This document shows positions 11,701-23,632 of a stretch of DNA of 64,000 nt, piece by piece. A program made the position numbers and the translations under genes. The first letter of the stretch is position 1. Every line of letters begins with the position of its first letter. The notes under the pieces are model-generated. The model did not search any database and had not been told where the DNA came from. It saw only the letters and a list, made by a program, of their open reading frames with translations. Source of the DNA: Rhizomys pruinosus (lineage: Eukaryota > Chordata > Mammalia > Rodentia > Spalacidae); assembly GCA_009823505.1 (NCBI GenBank), contig VZQC01007129.1:436460-500459 (forward strand), read 5' to 3'.

Positions 11701-13330
11701 TTCTTCTTCACGTATAGACAATTGCTCCATCAAAATTGCCCTAATCTCTAGCTACTGAAAAATAAGGCAAGACATTATCTCTCCTGAGGTGAGGACCACA
11801 GAGCCTAGTTTTGCATCTCCATAATACAGAACCATAGTCTTCCTAATTTACTATAGTTTGTCTACTTATTTCCTTCCTGTCATATAATGAAAAACCAAAA
11901 TGTAGTATGTGTATATAAATACATATAGAGCTATACAATTTATGTACGAATAATTGGCCATCTGTATCCATGGGTTCATAACTGTATATTCAAACAATTT
12001 TAGATTAGAATATTTACAAGAATATTACATCTGTACTGAACATGCACAATATTTCTGTCTTTATTCTTTATATAGCATAGTCTTAACAGCTACTTACATA
12101 ACCATAATATTGCATTAGGTAGTATTAATAATCTTAAAACAATTTAATGTATGCAGAAGGATGTGCATAGGCTATATGAAAGTATTATGCCACCATTTAG
12201 TCTATTTGCTTTTCACTAGTTTACATTAAATGTACAAAATAACATATTCCATTATGACATTTTCACTGTAAATGTAATGTACTTTAAGCATACTCACTTC
12301 TGCTATTATCCTTTGTTACTGGTCCTGAAGAATTTTGTTTTCCTTAACTGTCTTCTACTTTCTAGATCATTTCCCTCATAATTTCCACATGAAAGAAATC
12401 ATTTGGTAGTTTTCTTTGTGATTGTGAATTATTTTCCAGAAGAGGATTATCTCCATTTCCATTATTTTTTTTCTATATATGATAGAATCTCATTCTTCAT
12501 ACACTCTGCCACTTGGTGTACATGAACAGGCCTGTTCTGGAACCAGTGCTCCTATATATGGAATATCAACAATATTTTTATTTTACATTGTAAATTAGTT
12601 GGTAAATCCAACCAAGGAATGAACAAAATGGAGTTGAGACAATACTTATCTTTAAAAATCAATGAGTGCTAGATGTGTTGGAGCATGCACTTAATCCAAG
12701 TATTGAGGGGCAGAGGCAGGCAGAATTTTGTGAGTTTATCAGCAATTATTCATTATTACCACAAGTTATACTGTTGGAAATCATCTGGATTTGGAAGAAA
12801 CCAATGGTAATTTAAAGTGAAAGATTAAGCAGGGCACAGGACGTATTTACTGTACACATGTCATGCTTTGTGAACTTCCAAATTTTTATAACGTTGTTTA
12901 GATATGGGTAAATTCATAATATGTGTATTTATGCATATGGATTTTATTTTAATTGCATTAAAAACACATGAGCATTGTTTTTAATACTTTATAAGAAAAA
13001 ATGCTATGTCAGTAAATATCTAGCTGGTCCTAATGATTGCATCATAATTTAATGATAGATATTAAGCTTACCCCTTTGTATTTGAAGTGGCATATAATAA
13101 TGACAGAAACAAAGTAGTGACAGAAGCATCTTTAAATGTATATCAAAATATTCCAAACAATTTGTTTCTTTGGTATAGATCCTCACAGCTGAGATTTCCA
13201 GCTCTGGGTACAAATAATTCTAATTTAAAAATATGTCAAATTAATTTCCATAAGAGTATAGAGATTAGTATTATCTGTTTCTTCTCTACTCATCATTATT
13301 GATAAATAAGCTATTCTGTAATGTTTTCTT
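11701..13330. other. AT-rich intergenic, with a partial B1 at 12665-12735
   Basis: No gene recognised. At 12665-12735, gtgttggagcatgcacttaatcc and ggggcagaggcaggcag are a short plus-strand B1 remnant. From 11922 onward this sequence recurs starting at 20960. Confidence 0.5.
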
Positions 13331-13331
13331 T

Positions 13332-13490
13332 ATTTATTTAATACAAATTTGGGGGAGGAATATCATGTGTTGACATGCTGGTTTTGGAAACTTGCTATGT
13401 AGCCGAGGCTTGCCTTAAACTCACAAGTTTTACTTCTTCCTTCCAAGTGCTGGGATCACAGTCATGTGCTGCTACACATTTCTTGAGTAA
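13332..13490 (-). repeat. B1-like SINE fragment, old
   Basis: Plus-strand sequence gaaacttgctatgtagccgaggcttgccttaaactc and ccaagtgctgggatcacag is the complement of a diverged B1. The noisy second copy is at about 22370-22520. Confidence 0.55.
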
Positions 13491-13544
13491 AAATTGCCTT
13501 TAACAGAGTTTACTGGCTATTTTCTCCACTAATTTCACCAGATA

Positions 13545-13885
13545 CATGACAAGAAGCAATTTAAGGGATGAAGAATTTATTTTGCCTCTTAGTTTCAGGG
13601 TGTAATGCAACATGGCAAGGAAAAAATGGCAGAAGTCAGACCTTACAGTAGCTGCTGCAGGAATGAAAGGCTGTAGGAAAGTGTGGCTGCTTGCTCACAT
13701 CACAGCAAATAGGAAGCAAAGGCAGGATAGGAAGTAAGCCTGACTAGAAACCTCAAGTTCCTACCACAGAGCAACTGGCTGCTGCCAGAGATGCCCTACC
13801 TGGCAGAGGTTCAATATCTCCCAAACAGCAACACAAATTATTGAACAAGTACTCACACATATGTGGGAAACATTTCACACTCAAA
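13545..13885 (-). repeat. MaLR-type LTR, diverged
   Basis: The sequence reads as a MaLR (ERVL-class non-autonomous) LTR on minus: gaagaatttattttgcctcttagtttcag near the low end and gggaaacatttcacactcaaa at the high end, with cttgctcacatcacagcaaataggaagc between them. No internal retroviral region is present. Family-level naming is by eye. The second copy is at about 22600-22920. Confidence 0.55.
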
Positions 13886-13895
13886 AGGCAAAACA

Positions 13896-14143
13896 GGGGA
13901 TAGAGAGATAGGCTAGCGGTTAAGAGCACCGACTGCTCTTGGAGAGGAGCCGGGTTTGATCCCCAGCACCCACATGGCAGCTAAGAACTGTCTGTAACTC
14001 CAATTCCAGGAGAACTCCAGTCCCAGAGGAATCTGAGACCCTCTTCTGACCTCCGTGGCATTGCACGACACAGGTGCACAAACCTACAAGCAGAACAGTA
14101 CATTCATACACATACAAAAATAAAATATTAAATTTAAAAAAGG
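13896..14143 (+). repeat. B2 SINE
   Basis: This B2 element has its tRNA-derived head (agagagataggctagcggtt, ctgctcttggagaggagccg, gtttgatccccagcacccac) and the body gaccctcttctgacctccgtggcattgcacgacacagg, ending in an A-rich tail. The form of the body differs from the mouse consensus and is shared by the other B2s here. The second, noisy copy is at about 22933-23172. Confidence 0.92.
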
Positions 14144-14262
14144 CAAAACAAGCAGCAAACATTTTACATTCATGTTTTCATTTCTCCATCCTGTTCTATA
14201 GACTTCATGGTAATTTCTTCAATATTTTGATTGTATCTGTGTGAATAAGCCTCAAGATCTGC

Positions 14263-14605
14263 AGTGGTTTGAGTAAGAATGTTTCCCACAGGCTCCAAAT
14301 ATTTGGACATTCTTGTTCCCAGTTGGGACGTTTTAGAAAAGCAGACCTTGCTGGAGGAAGTATGTGACTGGGGACTGAGTTTTGAGAGTTTTTAAACATT
14401 GCCAGATTTTAGTTATTCTCTGCTTCCTGTGCCTACTGAAGATGTGATTGCTTGGCATTTGGCTTCAGCTACCTCTGCCAACACGCTCTCCATACCACTA
14501 TGGACTCTAATCCCTCTGGAATTATAAGCTGAATAAACTATTCCTTCTCTTAAGTGAGCTTGGTAATGGTGTTTTATCACAGCAACATGAAAGTAACTAA
14601 TATAA
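14263..14605 (+). repeat. MaLR (ORR1-like) solo LTR
   Basis: Begins with agtggtttgagtaagaatg and ends with gtgttttatcacagcaaca...agtaactaatata. A polyadenylation signal (aataaac) lies near 14531 and a ggactctaatccctctgga segment precedes it. The same family is present at 52207-52562 (plus) and 49502-49867 (minus). The second copy is at about 23283-23632. Confidence 0.7.
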
Positions 14606-15639
14606 GATCTCTGTGCCTAATAAATGAAGAAATTATTTATTTATACAATGAGTCATGTTAATTGTAATGTTTACAAAAAGAGGTAGTTTTGTATGAATTG
14701 TATTTTTTCTCATATATTCCAGGTTCCAAAACAAAGTTGTATGTGTATGATATCTATGAGCCGGAAGTATTATTTACCCAATGATTTCAGACAATGGTGT
14801 CTTGGTATATCATTATTCTTATGCTAACTATTCTTCTTTATCTAATTTACCCAGGCAAGAGTGATAGTAAATAAAATAAAAGCACAATTTGTAAGGCATA
14901 AAGGACATTTATACATGGTATGTTAATTTATCTCCTGTAGATAATTTATAATTTATAAAAATAAATGCTCAATTTTCAGTTATGTTAAAAACATTTATAA
15001 ATTGAATATGAATCTGTAATATATATTCAGTAATATATTTACTGTTATTACTCATTGAGGTAATTTTATTCTACCTTTAATATTTATGAAAAATACATTA
15101 AAGATGACCACATATCCTTAACATAGCTTATTCAATTTTATTTTAATATTTTTTCTTCTAAACTTTGTAGCTCAGTCAATAATTATTTCCTTCCACATAC
15201 CATGCAATGTAGGCTTTCTTGTATCTAAGTAATTTAAAATATAATATTATTATTATTATTACATGTTTGTTTTCATATACCCTTACTAACACAAGGCTTA
15301 TTTAACATTAATTTGTAACATCCAAGTTTTTTGAATTTTATTCTTTATAGCTGTTTAAGCATCCTGAGTGCTGATAGCATTTCTTCATGGCTATAACAGC
15401 TGATGAATCTTCAAATTTAGGGAAAATTTTATAGAAAGTGAATGTAGAAAAGACAGCTCTATGAGACAAATTAAAGTTTCATCTATGGAAGTACCCAATC
15501 TGTCATCAGGATTCACAGGGATTAGAAAAGATCATGATGTTATTGAGTGTTGGTGCCAAAGAACTGGTTAAATCTATGCAATTGTTAAATCACGGAGACA
15601 CTAGAATATACAAAACTCAATCAATCATGATCTTTTTGT
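14606..15639. other. AT-rich intergenic, no feature recognised
   Basis: Contains a short (TTA)n run near 15245. No coding or repeat family was assigned. Duplicated at about 23633-24680. Confidence 0.5.
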
Positions 15640-16290
15640 AAGCCCAGTGCTAAATATTTCATTAATACATCTTATCCCCAATTGTTTCCATTATATAAAA
15701 ATATAAACTACTCCCTTATACCCCACCCAATTTCATGCATTCTGTCATGTATGGTAAGAACTTTGAGTCAAATGTCAGTCTACCCAGACGTCCTTTATTG
15801 CAAATTCATTTGCTGGGATTGAATCAGCCTATCCAATTCAGAGTCTCTTTCTTAAAGATGTATTCTCCCTCACTCAGCAATAATCAACTGCCAGTAGTTC
15901 TTCAACTAATGTAGGGGACTGCTGCCCATTTCCCCAGTTCTACGCTGGGTTTTTGTTAGCATGAGTTTGCATGTGTCTTGTGCTTGCTGACACAATTGCT
16001 GTAGGTTCATCTAAGCAGGTTCCAAGAAGCCTGAAAGACTCCATGCTCTACCTACTGTGGTTCTTAGAATCATTCTTTCCCTCTTCTGCAATGTTTCCTC
16101 AGCTCTGGGTGGGTGATAGAGGAGTCCTGTCCAGGTACCCGAGGTGGGCAGATTCTTATTATCTGTGTTGAGGCACTTGTGCCTCTTGGGTTCAGTGTTG
16201 TCTGTTGCCTGTGGAGCTTTCTGGAGGAGAGTTGGCAGATCCATTGGTGTTTTCTCTACTCCTTCTTCCATTTTGCTCCGTGAGCCTTAG
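15640..16290 (-). repeat. L1 3' UTR-like remnant
   Basis: Resembles the complement of old rodent (Lx-type) L1 3' UTR: gcaatgtttcctcagctctgggtgggtgatag and surrounding text. The open frames on both strands (for example 15971-16171 and 16271-16011) are accidental. Orientation and ends are tentative. Second copy at 24680-25330. Confidence 0.4.
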
Positions 16291-16324
16291 GTAGAAGTTC
16301 CATTATAGATGTGTCACTTAAGGT

Positions 16325-16790
16325 TGGGCATCTCACATACACTTATGGATGGAAATAGAAACTATTATGCTAAGTGAAGTAGCACAGACTCTGGAAAATA
16401 AAAAAGACTTAATGTTCTTCCTCTTTTGTGAATCTTAGCACAAATCCTTATATGTGAAAATATATCCTGATATAAGTGAAAGAGCCAGGAAAGTGGAAAG
16501 AGTCCATGGAGGTAAAAAGGGAAAAAGGAGGATGAAAGAGAATAGTAGGAAATAGGTGCTATCAGGGGGAAAATGGGTAAATTGGGAGAAGAAGACAGAG
16601 AAGAACACAAAAACCGTGGGGGTAAAAGGGAAGAATGAGCTCCTTCTATTTTTGTTTTTTGCTGCGTTATATAAACTTTCTAAATTATCAAGAGTCATCA
16701 AGGAAGGGTAAATTATCTGTTCCACATAAAAGACATAGATATTAGTCCTGGTACCTAAAATCCATTATTCTCAAGATGAAAAATGAAATG
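16325..16790 (+). repeat. Old L1 3' end
   Basis: Plus-strand remnant: ctatt-atgctaagtgaagtag, a purine-rich block (gggaaaaaggaggatgaaag, gggagaagaagacagag) and aagagtcatcaaggaagggt. This order (end of ORF2, then purine-rich 3' UTR) is that of old rodent L1s. Second copy at about 25370-25800. Confidence 0.45.
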
Positions 16791-17629
16791 GAAACAAAAA
16801 GACTCAATAAAATCAGTCATACTTCAAATGTTGCTTGATGAAAATGCTTGGATTATGTAAGGAAGTGTCAGGGAACTGCCAAAGGCTTTTAGTCAGCAAC
16901 CAAAATTTTAAAAATAAAATATGTAACGCTTCTTTGAGTGGAGAATTGCCAATTGCCTAAAGCTGATAAATATCAGAATTCTTTGCTCTTTGCCTTAGGC
17001 TGTTTAGATTTTTCTCTTTAAATCAGACCTAGTTTTTAAAAGAAAGTTTTTTTTCTTCTTTCATAGATGCCAAAAATACATCCTTTTTATACACATGACT
17101 AGCAATGAGAAGTCATTCAACAAATAGAATTCAAGTTTCTTTCTAAAACTAAAGATTTTTTTCATATTTTGTGTCTTACATGGTTGAATTTTCTAATATT
17201 TATTTTGATTAATTCATGCTATTACTCTGTCACTTTATGTTCTTTTTGACATTGCTTCCTTGATTAGTTTGATGGGTGCTCTCTCTTTCAATTTAATGAC
17301 TATTAACATTATCTTTTAACCCAATGGTGGACTTGTGAATCAGGATGCTGTGCAATCCAAAGCCAGATTCTGAAACACACCTAAGAAATATAATGTAATT
17401 ATTTGGTAATCCCCAATTACTAATCTAGAGTCTTCATTCTACCATATAGAGCATACCTTTTGGACAAATCTTCCTACCATCTGCATGGCTTCTGTAGCAT
17501 AATATGCAACAAAGAACATGTTCTCCTTCTCTTCTTTCCAACATCAAAATGTTAATAGGTGATGGAAGTTTTTATCACATGCTCATGCTTTAGGGAGAAA
17601 AATGAAAGATGCTGTCTTTTGTTTACATA

Positions 17630-17873
17630 TTTAAAAATTATTTATTTATTTTCTATGTGTATGAATGTAATATGTCTGCATGTAGGTTTGTGCACCCATG
17701 TCGTGTAATGCTGCAGAGGTCAGAAGAGGGTGTCAGATTCCCTTGGAACTGGAGTTCTCCTGGAATTGGAGTTACAGACGGTTCTCAGCCTCCATGGAGG
17801 TGCTGGGGATTGACCCTGGGTCCTCTGCAAGAGCAGTCGGCGCTCTTGAACGCTAGGCTATCTCTCCAGCCCA
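17630..17873 (-). repeat. B2 SINE
   Basis: The complement of a B2: tctatgtgtatgaatgtaat, gtcgtgtaatgctgcagagg, cctctgcaagagcagtcgg and, at its head, ctatctctccagccc at 17859-17873. The noisy copy is at about 26640-26892. Confidence 0.9.
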
Positions 17874-17934
17874 GAAAGATGATGTCTTTATGATGTTGTT
17901 CCTCCAGTTAAGTTCCCCACAGCCCTTGTTTAGG

Positions 17935-18566
17935 TCAAGTAAATAAATAGAGGTACAGGAGGGAATGTGGTTCTTATTCAATGGTATCCATATAAATAGG
18001 TAGAGTTATAGGAGGAAGTGAGGGCCTGAGACACTGATATCCATGTAAATAGGTAGAGGTATAGGAGAAGTGTGGGCCTTAGTCAATGATATCCATGTAA
18101 ATAGATAGAGGTATAGGAGGAAGTATGGGCCTTATTTAATGGTATCCACATAAATAGGCAGAGGTATAGGAGGAAGTGTGGTTCTTATTCAATAGTATCC
18201 ATGTAAATAAGTAGAGATATAGCTTGAAGTATGAGCCTTAGTCAGTGGTATCCATTTAAATAGGTAGAGATACAGGAGGAAGTTTGGGCCTTAGTCAATG
18301 ATATCCATGTAAATAGGTAGAGGTGTAGGAGGAAGTGTGGTTCTTATTCAATGGTATCCATGTAAATAGGTAGAGGTATAGGAGGAAGTGTGGCCCTTAT
18401 TCAATGGTATCCATGTAAACAGGTAGAGGTATAGGAGGAAGTGTAGCTCTTATTCAATGGTATCCATGTAAACAGGTAGAGATACAGGAGGAAGTTTAGC
18501 CCTTATTCAATGGTATCCATGTAAATAGGTAGAGGTATAGGAGGAAGCCTAGTTCTTATTCCAAGG
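17935..18566 (+). repeat. 53-bp minisatellite, about 12 units
   Basis: Head-to-tail units of about 53 bp built on atccatgtaaataggtagag, gtataggaggaagtgtggtt and cttattcaatggt. Unit starts can be followed at about 17987, 18041, 18092, 18145, 18197, 18250, 18303, 18356, 18409, 18462 and 18515. Units differ by a few substitutions. There are no unique spacers, so this is a VNTR-type minisatellite and not a CRISPR array. It recurs without visible change at 26958-27589. Confidence 0.95.
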
Positions 18567-19686
18567 TGTCTTAGAAACACTATCCTGCTTGCAGTGTGGT
18601 GTCCTTTGGATCTTTTCATAAACATATTTCAATCTTGATGCTAAAGGAAACCTATGGTTAGCTCCTCTTACAGATGCAATAACTACCCTCAAGTTATGCT
18701 CAGGATCTTCAATAGTACAAGAATTTAGTCCTCATAACTATTTCAATTATGGATGACTTTGGCTCTATATTTCTCAGAGCTCTGGTCAAATGCGATTTGT
18801 ATTATAGCAGAGTTATACAAATATTTGTGGTGGCTTATATTAGCAATAACCTGCTAGGATTACACATACCAACACAGTTTGAGGAAATAACGTTTGTAAT
18901 CATGAATATAACTGAGGTGAAAGCTAAGCTTTGGTGTAAATTATATTAATTCCTTTGACCTCATCTGATGCAGTAACATGACCGTACAGAAGACACAACC
19001 TTATCTTTGATGTGAACATTTTATTCTAAGCAAAGAATTTAATCGTTTACCTCACAGACTAATTTTTTGCTTTCTTTCTTATATTCCTCCCTCCCTCCCT
19101 CTCTCCCTCCTGTCTTGCCCTCTCTCCCTCTCTCCCTTCTTTCCTTTCTTTCTACACTCCCTCTCTTCCTTTCTACCATTTTCCTTTCTCCCTTTCAGTA
19201 AATTAACTTCACGATTCACATAAGAACTAGTGCCAATGATGTAAAGAACTTTTCCATAACATTAAATTTTTACTAAATGGATTGTGGAGCAGGGAAAAGA
19301 GAAGATTAGAAAGAATCTTTGAAGAGCATTTCCCATGATGCTTTAGTGAGGATAGATTCTAACTAAAACCTAGAAACATATCTTTGGTTTATCTCTTACA
19401 GTTATCTGTAGTAATGGAATTCTTTCTGCTAAATTGTACAAAATACATTATCCATACATGTCATTCTGAATGCTGCATATATTTTACTAATAATGATAGC
19501 CTTGCTTATTAAAATTTTATGATCTGAAGCAATCAATTGCAAGATCCATCACAAAATCATCATTAAAGGGCCAAAAAAAAAAAAATGCTACAATGAGACT
19601 ACAGCAAAGATCTCTGTGATAACATCCTAGTAGCAGAATTAGCAGAAGCAAGAGAGTAAAGGGGGGAAGTCAACCTCTCTCTCTCT

Positions 19687-19745
<59 letters not shown>

Positions 19746-20064
19746 TAGTACAAACTCAAGAAAGTGCTGTAGGAAGAAGGAAGGTGAATTCAAGAGAGTA
19801 CTTAAAGGTCAACATATGCCATTAAGAATGGTTAATATCTATGAAAAGAAAAAGATAACAAGTGTTGTTTAAAGCATGGAGAAGGGAATGCTTGCCAAAT
19901 GTTACAGTAACTATAGAAAATGATATAAAGTTTCCTCAAAATATGTGATAAAATGTAATATTATGCAATTATGGATCATAATCCATAATTGCAGTACTCT
20001 ACATGTACAAAGGAAATTAAGTCAGCATTCCTATACACAGCAAGAAAGAAATGGAAACAGGTCA
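18567..20064. other. Intergenic, pyrimidine-rich tract and (GA)n
   Basis: Nothing genic. A C/T-rich tract (cctccctccctctctccctcc) is at 19082-19200 and a (GA)n microsatellite at 19693-19742. Confidence 0.6.
19693..19742 (+). repeat. (GA)n microsatellite
   Basis: A clean run of about 25 GA units. The matching place in the second copy (about 28730-28795) is broken up by many irregular bases, which is useful evidence about sequence quality there. Confidence 0.97.
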
Positions 20065-20175
20065 AAGGGGTTGGCGCATACCTGTTAATCTCAATACTCA
20101 AGAGGCTGAGGCAGGATGAATATGAGTGCAAGGCTAGCTTCAGCTACTATGTATCTCAAAACACAAATAAAATAG
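20065..20175 (+). repeat. B4/RSINE-like SINE fragment
   Basis: ttggcgcatacctgttaatctcaatactcaagaggctgaggcagg is the B1-like part of a rodent composite SINE, with a short tail at 20160. The second copy is at about 29118-29215. Confidence 0.6.
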
Positions 20176-20204
20176 AACAAAAATAATGAAAGGAAGTAGA
20201 AAAA

Positions 20205-20900
20205 TACTAGGTATCCACCAATTGATGAATGAATAATAAAGGTGTGGTAAATATACACAATGGAATATTACTCAGCTCTTTATAAAATGAAATTACTTTT
20301 GTCTAGGGGTGTGACCCCAGCAGAGAGTGATGAACACAAAAGACCACAAATGGCCAAAATATAGAGAATAAGAATCTGCATAGTGAGAGGACTCCTACAT
20401 TAAACTTCAGCCATCCAGAGCTCAGGCACCATTGAGGAAGTGGGAGTGGAAACACATGCATGACCATCAGCAAACAGAGACTTACAGGCTCCTGGGACCT
20501 TCCTCATATGAACCTAGAGCAATGATATCAGCATGTGCAATACCAATGCAATCTCAATCAAACAGAAACACAGCAAAGAGCCATGGAAATGGGCAGCAGG
20601 CCCCAACCTTGGCTGAAGAACTACTGACAATTGATTACTGCCAGTTGAGGGAGAGTTCATCCTTCCAAAGGGAGAGATTCTAGATAGGCTGACTAGACCC
20701 AAATGGATGAACTTCTACTGAGGGATGTCTGGATATATTAACTTGACTAAATAGGCCTTAATATATATGACAAAATGTATGTAATCCAAGAGAGTTTGGC
20801 ACTATCAGGGTGTGCAGATGGGGTAGGAGTATAAAGATGATTAAGATAATTAGTATGATATGCACAAAAGTTCAATAAAAATACATAAAAAAATAAAAAT
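20205..20900 (+). repeat. Old L1 3' end (ORF2 end plus 3' UTR)
   Basis: gtatccaccaattgatgaatg and acacaatggaatattactcag are the nucleotides of the conserved L1 ORF2 C-terminus. They are followed by a typical 3' UTR (taaacttcagccatccagagctcagg, gaaatgggcagcaggcc) and, near 20865, gcacaaaagttcaataaaaat. It ends in A-rich sequence up to the N at 20959. The second copy leaves this sequence at about 29272, inside the ORF2 end. Confidence 0.75.
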
Positions 20901-20958
20901 ACAAAAAAATAAAAAGCACCACAAAGAAAATGATAAAAAAAAAGATTAAATTGTGAAA

Positions 20959-20959
20959 N
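20959..20959. other. Single N: assembly join
   Basis: One undetermined base. To its left is the A-rich end of an L1; to its right the sequence restarts as in block A from 11922. A one-base N with an about 8-kb restart is what a failed overlap merge looks like. Confidence 0.9.
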
Positions 20960-22932
20960 CATATAGAGCTATACAATTTATGTACGAATAATTGGCCATC
21001 TGTATCCATGGGTTCATAACTGTATATTCAAACAATTTTAGATTAGAATATTTACAAGAATATTACATCTGTACTGAACATGCACAATATTTCTGTCTTT
21101 ATTCTTTATATAGCATAGTCTTAACAGCTACTTACATAACCATAATATTGCATTAGGTAGTATTAATAATCTTAAAACAATTTAATGTATGCAGAAGGAT
21201 GTGCATAGGCTATATGAAAGTATTATGCCACCATTTAGTCTATTTGCTTTTCATAGTTTACATTAAATGTAAAAATAACATATTCCATTATGACATTTTC
21301 ACTGTAAATGTAATGTACTTTAAGCATACTCACTTCTGCTATTATCCTTTGTTACTGGTCCTGAAGAATTTTGTTTTCCTTAACTGTCTTCTACTTTCTA
21401 GATCATTTCCCTCATAATTTCCACATGAAAGAAATCATTTGGTAGTTTTCTTTGTGATTGTGAATTATTTTCCAGAAGAGGATTATCTCCATTTCCATTA
21501 TTTTTTTTCTATATATGATAGAATCTCATTCTTCATACACCTGCCACTTGGTGTACATTGAACAGGCCTGTTCTGAACAGTTGCTCCATATATATGTGAA
21601 TATCAACAATTTTATTTTAATTGTAAATTAGTTGGTAAATCCAACCAAGGAATGAACAAAATGGAGTTGAGACAATACTTATCTTTAAAAATCAATGAGT
21701 GCTAGATGTGTTGGAGCATGCACTTAATCCAAGTTGAGGGGCATTGAGGCAGGCCAGAATTTTTGTGAGTTTATCAGCAATTATTCATTATTACCACAAG
21801 TTATACTGTTGGAAATCATCTGGATTTGGAAGAAACCAATGGTAATTTAAAGTGAAAGATTAAGCAGGGCACAGGACGTATTTACTGTACACATGTCATG
21901 CTTTGTGAACTTCCAAATTTTTATAACGTTGTTTAGATATGGGTAAATTCATAATATGGTATTTATGCATTATGGATTATTTTAATTGCATTAAAAACAC
22001 ATGAGCTTGTTATTTAATACTTTATAAAAACAAATGCTAATTGTCAGTAAATATCTAGCTGGCCTTATGATTGCATCATAATTTAATGATAGATATTACA
22101 GCCTACCCCTTGTATTGAAGTGGCAACATTATAATAATGACAGAAACAAATAGTGACAGAAGCCATCTTTACTGTATATCAAAATATTCCAAACAATTTG
22201 TTTCTTTGGTTATAGATCCCTCACAGCTGAGATTTCCAGCTCTGGTACAAAAATTAATTCTAATTTAAAAATATGTCAATTAATTTCCATAAGAGTAATA
22301 GAATTAGTAATTATCTGTTTCTTCCTATCATCATTATTGATCAAAAAGCATTCTGTAATGTTTTCTATTTATTTAATACAAATTTGGGGGAGGAATATCA
22401 TGTGTTGACATGCTGGTTTTGGAAACTTGCATATGTAGCCGAGGACTTGCCTTAAACTCACAAGTTTTACTTCTTCTTCCAAGTGCTGGACACATATGTG
22501 TTGCTACACATTTCTGAGTACAAATTGCCTTTACACGGAGTTTACTAGGCTATTTCTCTCACCCTAATTTCACCAGTGAACATGACAAGAAGCAATTTAA
22601 GGGAGAAGAATTTATTTTGCCTCTTAGTTTCAGGGTGTAATGCAACATGGCAAGGAAAAAATGGCAGAAGTCAGACCTTACAGTAGCTGCTGCAGGAATG
22701 AAAGGCTGTAGGAAAGTGTGGCTGCTTGCTCACATCACAGCAAATAGGAAGCAAAGGCAGGATAGGAAGTAAGCCTGACTAGAAACCTCAAGTTCCTACC
22801 ACAGAGCAACTGGCTGCTGCCAGAGATGCCCTACCTGGCAGAGGTTCAATATCTCCCAAACAGCAACACAAATTATTGAACAAGTACTCACACATATGTG
22901 GAAACATTTCACACTCAAAAGGCAAATAAACA

Positions 22933-23172
22933 GGGGATGGAGGATAGGCCTAGTGGTAAGCAGCACCGACTGCTCTTGGAGAGGAGCCGGTTTGATCCCC
23001 AGCACCCATGGCAGCTAAATTGTCTGTAAACTCCATTCCACGGAGACACTCCAGTCCAGAGGAATCTGAGACCCTCTTCTGACTCCGTGGCATTGCACGA
23101 CACAGTGCACAACCTCAAGAGAACAGTACATTCCTACAAATACAAAAAATAAAATATTAAATTTAAAAAAGG
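22933..23172 (+). repeat. B2 SINE (noisy copy)
   Basis: Counterpart of the B2 at 13896-14143, with many small indels (for example aggcctagtggtaagcagcac) that interrupt otherwise conserved SINE sequence. Confidence 0.85.
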
Positions 23173-23282
23173 CAAAACAAGCAGCAAACATTTTACATTC
23201 ATGTTTTCATTTCTCCATCCTGTTCTATAGACTTCATGGTAATTTCTTCAATATTTTGATTGTATCTGTGTGAATAAGCCTC

Positions 23283-23632
23283 AAGATCTGCGTGGTCTTT
23301 TGAATGAAGAAATGTTTCCCACAGGCTCAAATATTTGGACATTCTTTCCCAGTTGGGACGTTTTAGAAAAGCAGACCTTGCTGGAGGAAGTATTACTGGG
23401 ACTGAGTTTGAGAGTTTTTAAACATTGCCAGATTTTATTATTCTCGTGCTTCCTGTGCCTACTGAAGATGGATTGCTGGCATTTGGCTTCAGCTACCTCT
23501 GCCAACACGCTCTCCATACCACTATGGACTCTAATCCCTCTGGACATTATAAGCTGAATAAAACTATTCCTTTCTTAAGTGAGCTTGTGTAATGGTGTTT
23601 TATCACAGCAATCTGAAGAGTAACTAATTTAA
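23283..23632 (+). repeat. MaLR (ORR1-like) LTR (noisy copy)
   Basis: Counterpart of 14263-14605, with indels in the LTR body. Confidence 0.65.

Larger units (their letters stand above)
11922..20225 (+). repeat. Block A: first copy of an about 8.3-kb duplicated segment
   Basis: Nearly every base from 11922 (catatagagctatacaattt) to about 20225 (ccaccaattgatgaatgaat) recurs at 20960-29272 in the same orientation, at an offset of 9038 at the start, about 9023 at 17928 and 9043 at the end. The wandering offset comes from many small indels. This copy reads cleanly: its SINEs, (GA)n run and minisatellite are regular. It is therefore probably the better version of the locus. Confidence 0.95.

Noticed and set aside
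17935..18566. CRISPR-like regular repeat
   Set aside because: The 53-bp units follow each other directly without unique spacers, in a mammalian genome; this is a minisatellite.
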